Source: an uncultured Porphyromonadaceae bacterium
Lineage (GTDB): Bacteria > Bacteroidota > Bacteroidia > Bacteroidales > Barnesiellaceae_A
Assembly: GCA_900538705.1 (NCBI GenBank)
Contig: UPZG01000003.1
Location: 62,001 to 126,000, forward strand
DNA: 64,000 nt
Reading direction: 5' to 3'
Part shown: one piece after another, positions 7,955 to 15,261 of the stretch
Position numbering within the stretch: position 1 is the stretch's first letter
Layout: each line of letters begins with the position of its first letter
Position numbers and translations under genes: made by a program
The notes under the pieces: generated by a model
What the model saw: only the letters and a program-made list of their open reading frames with translations
Told to the model about the DNA's origin: nothing
Database searches by the model: none

Positions 7955-9457
7955 ATGGGTAGCGGTCTGAAAAGTTTGGCAAAGGATACCTTTGTATATG
8001 GGTTGAGCAGCATTATAGGGCGTTTTCTCAACTGGTTGCTGGTGCCCATGTATGTACGGGTATTGCCTTCGCCGGGCGATTATGGTATTGTGACCAATCT
8101 ATACGGTTGGACGGCCTTGTTGCTGGCCTTCCTGACATTTGGTATGGAGACAACGTTTTTCCGCTTTTCTAACCGAAAAGAGGAGCATAATCCTATGCAG
8201 GTCTATGCCAATGCTCTTATATTTGTGGCGCTGTTATCGGCTGCGTTTCTTGTTGTAGGGTTTGTATTTTTGTCACCTATCAGCGACGCATTAGGATATG
8301 CTTCTCATCCCGAGTATGTAGGGATGCTTATGTTTATTGTTGCACTCGATGCCGTTACAAGCATTTCGTTTGCCCGGTTGCGAAGCGAAGAGAAGGCCTG
8401 GAAATTTGCCGGCATAAAACTCTTCAACATAGGGCTCAATATTTTGTTGAATCTCTTCTTCTTGCTGTTGTGCCCGGTTATCTATAAACATGCACCGCAC
8501 TCTATTGAGTGGTTTTATCGTCCGGACTATGGAGTGGGTTACATTTTGGTATCGAATGTAATCACTTCGTTGGCAAATGTTGCGCTGCTATATCGTGAAC
8601 TTACGGGTTTTAGGGTGCATATCGACGGGAAGCGTATGCGTCGCATGTTTCTTTATGCCTTCCCTGTCTTGGCTATGAGTATAGCCGGTATACTCAATCA
8701 GTCGGTCGATAAAATACTCTTTCCGTTCCTCTTTGAAGATAAGGTCGAGGCTGCTACGCAGTTGGGTATCTATGGAGCCTGTTTCAAGATAGCGGTAGTC
8801 ATGGTCATGTTTATTCAAGCGTATCGCTATGCTGTAGAACCGTTTATCTTCAAAAAGAACCGTGAAAGCGACGACCGTCGGAGCAATGCCGTAACGACGC
8901 TTTATTTTACAATATTCTCCCTCTTGATATTTCTTGGCGTAACGTTCTATCTCGACGATGTTTTCAAGTATCTGGTATCGCCTCTATATTATGAAGGATT
9001 ACAGGTGGTGCCTGTTGTCATGTTAGGTGAGTTTCTCTATGGGCTCTATTTCAATCTGTCGTTTTGGTATAAGCTCAACGACCAGACCTATTGGGGCACA
9101 TGGTTTACGGTGATAGGCTGTGTAATAACTATCACTATTATCGTGTGGGGCGTACCGCAATATGGATATATAGCGTGTGCCTGGGCTACTGTTGCTTGTA
9201 ATGCCGTTATGTTGTTACTCTCGTATTTCATTGGTCGCAAGCGCTATCCTGTACCCTATCCGTTATTGAAGATAGGAGGCTATGTAGCTTTGGCCGCCGT
9301 GCTGTTTGTATTGGGAGAGTATCTATCTGTAGAGACTCCGTTGTGGCGTGTATTGTGGCGTACATTGCTTCTTGTCATATATATTGTAGTGGCTGTTCGT
9401 CGGGACTTTCCCATATCGTCGTTGCCTGTCATAGGTAAGTATTTCACTTCTAAATGA
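7955..9457 (+). CDS. Polysaccharide/lipid-linked oligosaccharide flippase (MOP superfamily)
   Basis: A 500-aa polytopic inner-membrane protein with about 14 hydrophobic segments. It starts MGSGLKSLAKDTFVYGLSSIIGRFLNW, the first-helix pattern of Wzx/RfbX-like exporters, and ends in a basic tail. Members of the family move undecaprenol- or lipid-linked glycans across the inner membrane. It is an orphan of this class here, with no glycosyltransferase or polysaccharide cluster beside it. Its ATG sits 2 nt after the ruvB stop, suggesting translational coupling to ruvB. The substrate cannot be determined from sequence. Confidence 0.88.
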   Translation: MGSGLKSLAKDTFVYGLSSIIGRFLNWLLVPMYVRVLPSPGDYGIVTNLYGWTALLLAFLTFGMETTFFRFSNRKEEHNPMQVYANALIFVALLSAAFLVVGFVFLSPISDALGYASHPEYVGMLMFIVALDAVTSISFARLRSEEKAWKFAGIKLFNIGLNILLNLFFLLLCPVIYKHAPHSIEWFYRPDYGVGYILVSNVITSLANVALLYRELTGFRVHIDGKRMRRMFLYAFPVLAMSIAGILNQSVDKILFPFLFEDKVEAATQLGIYGACFKIAVVMVMFIQAYRYAVEPFIFKKNRESDDRRSNAVTTLYFTIFSLLIFLGVTFYLDDVFKYLVSPLYYEGLQVVPVVMLGEFLYGLYFNLSFWYKLNDQTYWGTWFTVIGCVITITIIVWGVPQYGYIACAWATVACNAVMLLLSYFIGRKRYPVPYPLLKIGGYVALAAVLFVLGEYLSVETPLWRVLWRTLLLVIYIVVAVRRDFPISSLPVIGKYFTSK

Positions 9458-9515
9458 CAAAATACTTGTTGTGGTATTTTGTATGAGTTAGAGATAAAAA
9501 ATTATTGAGTTTTGC

Positions 9516-9541
9516 TGTAACAAAAAAAAGTTTTTCCCGTC
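9516..9541 (+). promoter_or_regulatory. ECF-sigma type promoter of the DUF4252/sigma operon
   Basis: TGTAAC at 9516-9521 and CGTC at 9538-9541 are separated by exactly 16 nt of A-tract and T-tract. This is the classic ECF promoter layout (-35 AAC motif, -10 CGT core) and unlike the housekeeping TAnnTTTG boxes elsewhere in the window. It suggests that the sigma factor encoded in this operon activates its own transcription. Confidence 0.6.
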
Positions 9542-9565
9542 TTACATATAAACACATCAAAAGCT

Positions 9566-10027
9566 ATGCGAAAAGTATTACTATGTATAACCGCCATATT
9601 GATAGCTGTGAGCAGTTATGCTGCCGATATAGATACATTCTATAAAGATTTTGCCAATCAACCTGGTGCCGAAGGATATAAGGTGGGTAAGTTTTTACTT
9701 GCCATGGCTAAACCTCTTAATAAGTCTTTGAGAGGACTGGATTTGATAGAAATGGTAGATTTGGGAAACTGTTCGTCTGCGGTGAAACAGCAATTTAAGA
9801 AACAGGTTCAGCAAATCGATACCACGAAATATACCAAAGCTGTAAGTGAAAGCAGTGATGGAAGCGAAGTCTCTGTATATATGGTGGTAAAGGACGAAAC
9901 AATACGTGAAATCTTGGTAGTGACGCAAGGCGAGGAGAGCGGGTTTGTCTACATGAAAGGTAAATTAAAGCCCGAAGACCTTCAAGAGATGCAGAACATG
10001 GACAAGATGGATAAACAAGCTCAGTAA
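9566..10027 (+). CDS. DUF4252-family secreted protein (first gene of sigma operon)
   Basis: A 153-aa protein with a clear signal peptide (MRKVLLCITAILIAVSSYA, cleavage near residue 19-20). The mature part resembles DUF4252 proteins in its order: a helical start (IDTFYKDFANQPGAEGYKVGKFLL), a central LRGLDLIEMVDL segment, a basic helical region, then two beta-hairpins (VSVYMVVKDETIREILVVT, FVYMKGKL) and a Met/Lys/Asp-rich tail. The function of this family is unknown. It lies first in a four-gene operon with an ECF sigma factor (8-nt gap) and a second DUF4252 protein. A role in envelope sensing or as a regulon output is inference from context. Confidence 0.75.
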   Translation: MRKVLLCITAILIAVSSYAADIDTFYKDFANQPGAEGYKVGKFLLAMAKPLNKSLRGLDLIEMVDLGNCSSAVKQQFKKQVQQIDTTKYTKAVSESSDGSEVSVYMVVKDETIREILVVTQGEESGFVYMKGKLKPEDLQEMQNMDKMDKQAQ

Positions 10028-10035
10028 ATCGAGGC

Positions 10036-10545
10036 ATGGATTCGGCGCGTTTCAAAGAGTTGTTTCTTCCCTATTACCAACGCATATACCAAGTCGCTTT
10101 TAAGCTTCTGGGCAATAGCGAGGATGCTGAAGATATAGTGCAAGAGACCTATATAAAGTTGTGGGAGCGACGTGATGAGTTGTCGCATGTGCGCAATGCC
10201 GAAGCTTTTTGCACGGTTATAACCCGCAATTTATGTCTCGATAAGATACGGAGTGTAAGGTACGATACGGCCAGCACCGACGATGAACGTATTGCACTGC
10301 CTGATGATGAAACACCGTCGGACATCGTAGAGCGCAAGGATCACAATCGCTTGCTTTATGGGCTGATAGACCGCTTGCCCGATATGCAGAAGAAGCTGAT
10401 ACTGTTGCACGATGCCAACGGTTACACATTTGATGAAATAGAAAAAATAACGGGGCTTACCCCCATCAATATACGGGTTACATTGTCGCGCGCACGTAAA
10501 AAACTGCGCGAGCAATTTATGAAACATACGGCTTATGGAGAATGA
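10036..10545 (+). CDS. ECF-type RNA polymerase sigma factor
   Basis: A 169-aa sigma-70 family protein. Region 2 is YYQRIYQVAFKLLGNSEDAEDIVQETY, with the characteristic D-A-E-D-I-V-Q-E-T. Region 4 is DRLPDMQKKLILLHD followed by the helix-turn-helix YTFDEIEKITGLTPINIRVTLSRARKKLRE. There is no region 1.1 or 3, as expected for ECF factors. It is followed by an overlapping gene (11-nt overlap) for a single-pass membrane protein that is the anti-sigma candidate. The TGTAAC-N16-CGTC element upstream of the operon suggests autoregulation. The trigger is not evident. Confidence 0.93.
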   Translation: MDSARFKELFLPYYQRIYQVAFKLLGNSEDAEDIVQETYIKLWERRDELSHVRNAEAFCTVITRNLCLDKIRSVRYDTASTDDERIALPDDETPSDIVERKDHNRLLYGLIDRLPDMQKKLILLHDANGYTFDEIEKITGLTPINIRVTLSRARKKLREQFMKHTAYGE

Positions 10546-11074
10546 TGAACTGATACGGCTGTTAGACCGCTACTATCGCGCCGAGACAACGGCCGATGAG
10601 GAGCAAAGGTTACTCGACTATTTCAGGAATACTCCCCAAATTCCTCCTCGCTTCGAGGTAGACAAAGCGTTGCTGCTGGGCATTCATGATATTCCTGATG
10701 AGGATATCCCTTTGCCCGCCGGTTTGGAAGCACGCATAGCGGCGCAGGTCGATAGCTTTGGCGAGGAAACACATCGGGGATGGTTTGCCGTGCGCAAGGC
10801 TCGGGTATGGGTGGCAAGTATAGCTGCAGTATTGCTCGTTGCCGTTACGGTGGGTATAATAGCTTTGCGGCCTGTACCCCGGCAAGATACATTCTCGTCA
10901 CCTCAAGAAGCTTATGCCGAGACAAAACGTGCATTGGCGCTTTTCGCTTCTAAGTTAGATAAAGGAATGCTTGCCATGCAGAAAGTAGAACAAACCCACA
11001 TTACGATAGAACAACAATTAAATAAAATAAACAATGAGACAGACATGTATATTTTTGCTGTTGATAGCATTTAG
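10535..11074 (+). CDS. Single-pass membrane protein, candidate anti-sigma factor
   Basis: A 179-aa protein. The N-terminal cytosolic part is acidic and helical (MENDELIRLLDRYYRAETTADEEQRLLDYF), a pattern common in Bacteroidetes anti-sigma-like proteins. One transmembrane span (VWVASIAAVLLVAVTVGIIAL) is near residues 90-110. A helical periplasmic tail follows. No canonical zinc anti-sigma motif (H-x3-C-x2-C) is present. The start overlaps the sigma gene by 11 nt and the 3' end overlaps the next gene by 41 nt, so translation of the three is probably coupled. The anti-sigma role is inferred from topology and position only. Confidence 0.65.
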   Translation: MENDELIRLLDRYYRAETTADEEQRLLDYFRNTPQIPPRFEVDKALLLGIHDIPDEDIPLPAGLEARIAAQVDSFGEETHRGWFAVRKARVWVASIAAVLLVAVTVGIIALRPVPRQDTFSSPQEAYAETKRALALFASKLDKGMLAMQKVEQTHITIEQQLNKINNETDMYIFAVDSI

Positions 11075-11513
11075 CAGCATTGCTTCGGCTCAGAATCCCA
11101 TGCTCGATAAGTATGCCGGTATGGATGGTGTTGAATCGGTGTATATCTCGAAAACGATGTTTGAGTATATGTCGGGCGATGACGACTTGGATATATCGGG
11201 CGACCTTGAACTTGGGAGAATTATTAGCAAGATAGATTGCCTGCAACTCATCTCTACCGAAAATCCACGTTTGATAGAGAAGATTTCTCAAGAACTGGTT
11301 TTTGATAGCTCTCGCGGATATTCAGAACTGATGCGCATCAAAGACGACGACGAAAAGACTTTTGTCTATCAGAAAAAATTGAAAAATGGAGTCAGTGAAT
11401 ATGTGCTCTATGTCACCGAGGAGACACGAAAAGGTCGCACTGAAGAACTTACGGTCATAAGTCTCACAGGACGGCTCACTCCTCGTGATATACGGAGAGC
11501 CATAGACGACTGA
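11034..11513 (+). CDS. DUF4252-family secreted protein (last gene of sigma operon)
   Basis: A 159-aa protein with signal peptide MRQTCIFLLLIAFSSIASAQN. The mature part has the DUF4252 pattern: MLDKYAGMDGVESVYISKTMFEYM, a short middle helix, then FVYQKKLKNGVSEYVLYVTEE and VISLTGRLTPRDI. It starts inside the preceding gene in another frame (41-nt overlap). That start is kept because the signal peptide depends on it. It is paralogous to the first gene of the operon (9566-10027), so two secreted DUF4252 proteins bracket the sigma/anti-sigma pair. Function unknown. Confidence 0.75.
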   Translation: MRQTCIFLLLIAFSSIASAQNPMLDKYAGMDGVESVYISKTMFEYMSGDDDLDISGDLELGRIISKIDCLQLISTENPRLIEKISQELVFDSSRGYSELMRIKDDDEKTFVYQKKLKNGVSEYVLYVTEETRKGRTEELTVISLTGRLTPRDIRRAIDD

Positions 11514-11591
11514 ATCCGAAAGGGAGATGTAACGAGAGTGGTTTGTAGATAAAAACACGATACTGGGCAATACAAAATTGTGTGAGCATAT

Positions 11592-11623
11592 TTTGTATTG
11601 CCTTTGACTTTTGCTTATCTTTG
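11592..11623 (+). promoter_or_regulatory. Predicted promoter of the triple-AAA gene
   Basis: TTTG at 11592-11595, a 20-nt spacer, then TATCTTTG at 11616-11623: a full consensus Bacteroidetes promoter. It excludes the long-frame ATG at 11598 and supports the start at 11667. Confidence 0.75.
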
Positions 11624-11666
11624 TAGTCTCACCATATATCAGTGGTACTCAAAAATCTATCGTAAA

Positions 11667-14600
11667 ATGAAAACGCAAAAGTCTCAAAGAGAGGGTGGTA
11701 GGGAGTGTGGCAATGATATTCCAAGCTTTCAGGTAAAAGAGGCGCGGGTGGCCTGTTCACCTTATTCTTCTATTGGAGAAGTGCGCCAGTTACGACGGAT
11801 GTATCGTCCCGACGAGGGCCCATATGTCCACGTGACATTCTATTTGCATAATATGCATTATAAGGAAAAAGATTGGGACGCCGATTTTTGGGTACAGATG
11901 GTAGGTGATAAGGTGTACAAAGAGAATGTACATATAAAAGTACCGCAAGATGAGCCTACGGCTAAAGTGACGGCTACATTTCGATGTAGTGAGACTGGGA
12001 CAATCGGATTGGGTGAGTGGTTTGTGAGGCTCTTTCAATGCAAAGAGAACAGAAATGTGTACCAAGATGATGTTGCATTTAAAATAGTTGACTTGCCGCC
12101 TCATTATACACAATGTTTTGAGTTTATCTCTTTTGATTTATATAGGGGTGAAGTTGCGGATGACAGTATCTTGCATGCCAAGTCGCAATATTGTTTCAAA
12201 TCCAGGGGACTGGATTCCATAACATTGCTTTATCTGGCTAAAAATCTACTTGATAAGGAATGGACGCCCGAGCTTGTCTTGATGCTTTTCGATGAGACCG
12301 GACGTATTGTTATGCAACATGTAGAAGAAGTACAGTTGGTACAAATGGACGAGAAGAACAAGTGTATTTACTTTATGCATGTGCTTAAGGGTAAAACCCG
12401 GGGCTTTTTCTCGCCGGGATTCTACACGCTGAAAATAATGTTCCTTAATGATGTTGTATTGTCGGCTTCGTTTGAGGTGGGTAATGAAGACCGTTTCGGA
12501 CTTTATGGCAAAGATGCGGTACAGCCGCACAAGACGATAGGAAATGCCAAGACCGTGAAGCCTGATGCTGTGATGGCTCCTATGGAGAAACTCGATGCGA
12601 TGATAGGGCTGGCATCGGTCAAGAAGAAACTGCATGAGTTTATCGGCTTGGCACGACTCAACTATAAACGTCGTGCTGCCGGGTTGCCCATTAATATGTT
12701 GCCTTTGCATGCAGTGTTTATAGGTAATCCCGGTACCGGTAAAACAACGGTGGCCGGCCTTATAGGTAAGATATTCAAAGATGCCGGCTTGCTGTCAAAG
12801 GGTCATGTCGTTTTTGAAGAACGCAGTACCTTGATAGGACAGTTTTATAGCAGCGAAAGTGAAAAGACCCTCAATGCATTGAAACGGGCAGAAGGCGGTA
12901 TACTTTTCATTGACGAGGCTTACTCGCTGTATAAAGCAGGTGACCCTAAAGACCCGGGACTGAACGTGCTGGAAACTCTCATGACGGCATTGGCCGATAA
13001 AGAGCAGCGTGATTGGATGTTGATTTTGGCCGGTTATCCCAAGGAGATGAAAGCGATGTTGGAGGCTAATCCTGGTTTCAATTCGCGTCTGCCAGAGAGT
13101 AACAGATACTATTTTGATGATTATAGTGTCGATGAGCTGATGCAGATAGCCGACCTCTATTGTAAGAAATATCAGTATGTCCTTTCTGACGATGCCCGTA
13201 AGGCGTTGTATAGCGTTGTACGTCGTGCTTACAGTGTCAAAGACGACACCTTCGGTAATGGCCGGTATATAGAGAATCTTTTGACCAATGAGGTGTTGCC
13301 GGCTTTATCGGCTCGGGTATGTGCTCTTCCGTCGCCTACTGTAGAAGATTTGTCGACGATTGTGCGCGATGATATTCCTGCTGTAGCTTATGGCGACTAT
13401 GATAAATCGCTGCAGAAGTTGCAGAAGATGGTAGGACTTGACGAGTTGAAAAAAAGTATAGAGAGCCATCTCAACTTTGTAAAACTGTTGACGTTGCGTC
13501 GTGAAGCCGGGTTGCATACCGAGCAACCGCCTCTGCACATGGTCTTTACCGGTAATCCCGGTACCGGTAAGACAACCGTAGCCGACTTTATGGGTGAGAT
13601 TTATTATTCTCTCGGACTTTTGTCGCGAGGCAATGTGATACGGGTAGAACGAACCGATATGGTAGGCGCCCATATAGGCGAGACAGAGAAGAAGATGAAG
13701 CGTATCCTCAAGCAGGCACAAGGAAATGTTTTGTTTATCGATGAGGCATACAACCTATACATAGGCGGAGAAAATACCAAAAACGACTTTGGAATGCGTG
13801 CCATAGAGACTTTGCTGACGGTACTCAGTCGCGAGGAGGTAGATATGCTGGTGATATTGGCCGGCTATCCTAAAGAGATGGAAGAGATGTTGTCGTGCAA
13901 TCCAGGGTTGCGGTCGCGTTTTCCCTATGTATTCCATTTTGAAGATTACAGTGTCGACGAGTTGTTACAGATTGCCGATATTGTAGTACAGCGTGGAGGT
14001 TACTGTTTCACCCGGGAGGCTCGGGAAAAATTACGTGCCCTTGTAGAGAAAGAATGCCGCAAGAAGAATGCCCATTTTGGTAACGGCCGCTTTATTTCGC
14101 GGCTTATATCGACCCGTATCATACCGGCGATGAGTAATCGCATAGCGGCTATGCCTGCCGGTAACCAGAAAGACGCCAAAGTGTTACAGACCATTCTACC
14201 CGAAGATATACCTATCACCGACGAGGAGGCGATAGCTATTCGTAACAACGGGTTCGACGAGGAAGAGATAAAGGAGGCTCTTCGAGAGTTGGATGGCATG
14301 GTGGGGCTTGAGAAAGTAAAAGTTGCCATTCACAATTTTGTGGAAGTGGCACGGTACCGTAATAAAAAAGGTCATGTAGCCGATGATGTCCCTATGAAGT
14401 GGAGTTTTGTGGGGAATACGGGTACCGGGAAAAGTACGGTAGCGGGTATTATGGGCCGTCTGTTACATGCTATGCATTTGCTTGAGAAAGGTCAAATGGT
14501 AGAGCTGAAAGCCGAAGAGATATATAATGTGCCCGATTATAAGGTCGATGAGATATTACGTTCGGCCATGGAACGCTCGCGCCAAGGATTACTCTTTGTC

Positions 14601-15104
14601 GATGGCGATGCTCCTCAGTTTAAGAATCCGCAGTCGCACTTCGACAGTGAAAAATTGCGCATAAAGCTTACCTCGTATACAGCTGAGTTGCCCGGTTCGT
14701 ATGCTTTGATTATTGCCGAGCATGAGACCATACGTCAGCCTCTTGTGGCCGGATTGTCGCGTCGTGGCATTGTAGAAATTGATAATACTTTGGTGTTTGA
14801 AGATTACAGCTCAAGCGAGCTTTATGACATTCTTACCAAGATGTTGTGCGAAGGTTATTCCATTACAGTGAGTGAAGGAGCAGCTGTTGTGTTGAAGAAA
14901 TACATAGACGATATATGCAATCATCGTGATTTGGGATATGCTAACGCCCGTACCATGAAAATTATAGCTCGCACGATAGCCGATGTAACACAATTGCGCG
15001 AAAGTCGTAGTGCTGAAGACGCAACTCGTGGTGTCGTAACGGCCGACGATGTAAGTAGTTTTGTGTGGGATGGCTCTTTTGCTCCGCGTAAAGTAGGCTA
15101 TTGA
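11667..15104 (+). CDS. Large protein with three CbbX/SpoVK-type AAA+ modules and an N-terminal beta-rich region
   Basis: A 1145-aa cytosolic protein. Residues 1 to about 300 look beta-rich (VHVTFYLHNMHY, DADFWVQMVGD, FSPGFYTLKIMFLND), possibly two sandwich domains; I do not recognise the family. Three CbbX/SpoVK-like AAA+ modules follow. Module 1 has Walker A GNPGTGKTT at 353 and Walker B FIDEAYSLY with D416-E417. Module 2 has Walker A GNPGTGKTT at 629 and Walker B D692-E693. Module 3 has Walker A GNTGTGKST at 916, but the Walker B reads FVDGDAPQF with Gly980 where the catalytic Glu should be, so it probably binds but does not hydrolyse ATP. Modules 1 and 2 share the lid segment F-x-D-Y-S-V-D-E-L. 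The start MKTQKSQ is chosen because a full promoter overlaps the longer frame. It is probably a remodelling ATPase; the client is unknown. Confidence 0.85.
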   Translation: MKTQKSQREGGRECGNDIPSFQVKEARVACSPYSSIGEVRQLRRMYRPDEGPYVHVTFYLHNMHYKEKDWDADFWVQMVGDKVYKENVHIKVPQDEPTAKVTATFRCSETGTIGLGEWFVRLFQCKENRNVYQDDVAFKIVDLPPHYTQCFEFISFDLYRGEVADDSILHAKSQYCFKSRGLDSITLLYLAKNLLDKEWTPELVLMLFDETGRIVMQHVEEVQLVQMDEKNKCIYFMHVLKGKTRGFFSPGFYTLKIMFLNDVVLSASFEVGNEDRFGLYGKDAVQPHKTIGNAKTVKPDAVMAPMEKLDAMIGLASVKKKLHEFIGLARLNYKRRAAGLPINMLPLHAVFIGNPGTGKTTVAGLIGKIFKDAGLLSKGHVVFEERSTLIGQFYSSESEKTLNALKRAEGGILFIDEAYSLYKAGDPKDPGLNVLETLMTALADKEQRDWMLILAGYPKEMKAMLEANPGFNSRLPESNRYYFDDYSVDELMQIADLYCKKYQYVLSDDARKALYSVVRRAYSVKDDTFGNGRYIENLLTNEVLPALSARVCALPSPTVEDLSTIVRDDIPAVAYGDYDKSLQKLQKMVGLDELKKSIESHLNFVKLLTLRREAGLHTEQPPLHMVFTGNPGTGKTTVADFMGEIYYSLGLLSRGNVIRVERTDMVGAHIGETEKKMKRILKQAQGNVLFIDEAYNLYIGGENTKNDFGMRAIETLLTVLSREEVDMLVILAGYPKEMEEMLSCNPGLRSRFPYVFHFEDYSVDELLQIADIVVQRGGYCFTREAREKLRALVEKECRKKNAHFGNGRFISRLISTRIIPAMSNRIAAMPAGNQKDAKVLQTILPEDIPITDEEAIAIRNNGFDEEEIKEALRELDGMVGLEKVKVAIHNFVEVARYRNKKGHVADDVPMKWSFVGNTGTGKSTVAGIMGRLLHAMHLLEKGQMVELKAEEIYNVPDYKVDEILRSAMERSRQGLLFVDGDAPQFKNPQSHFDSEKLRIKLTSYTAELPGSYALIIAEHETIRQPLVAGLSRRGIVEIDNTLVFEDYSSSELYDILTKMLCEGYSITVSEGAAVVLKKYIDDICNHRDLGYANARTMKIIARTIADVTQLRESRSAEDATRGVVTADDVSSFVWDGSFAPRKVGY

Positions 15105-15186
15105 CAAGAAACCCACAAGTATAAAATTTGTTGTGCTGCCGGTGAAAAAGAGACTGGCAGTACGGAGGTTTATGGTATAAAATTTT

Positions 15187-15235
15187 TATCTTTATAGCTC
15201 GTTAAGTGAGCAGCACGGCAATACTGCAGTATTGC
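15187..15235 (+). promoter_or_regulatory. dnaE upstream region: promoter-like box and 18-bp palindrome
   Basis: A -7-like box TATCTTTA lies at 15187-15194. A perfect 18-bp palindrome (GCAATACTG/CAGTATTGC) lies at 15218-15235, 26 nt before the dnaE ATG. The palindrome would fall in the 5' UTR and could be an operator or a small hairpin. Confidence 0.45.
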
Positions 15236-15261
15236 TATAAAATATTAAATAACAGCTTATT

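Noticed and set aside
6987..7982. 331-aa open frame opposite ruvB
   Set aside because: Antisense to the conserved RuvB frame, with no independent signals.
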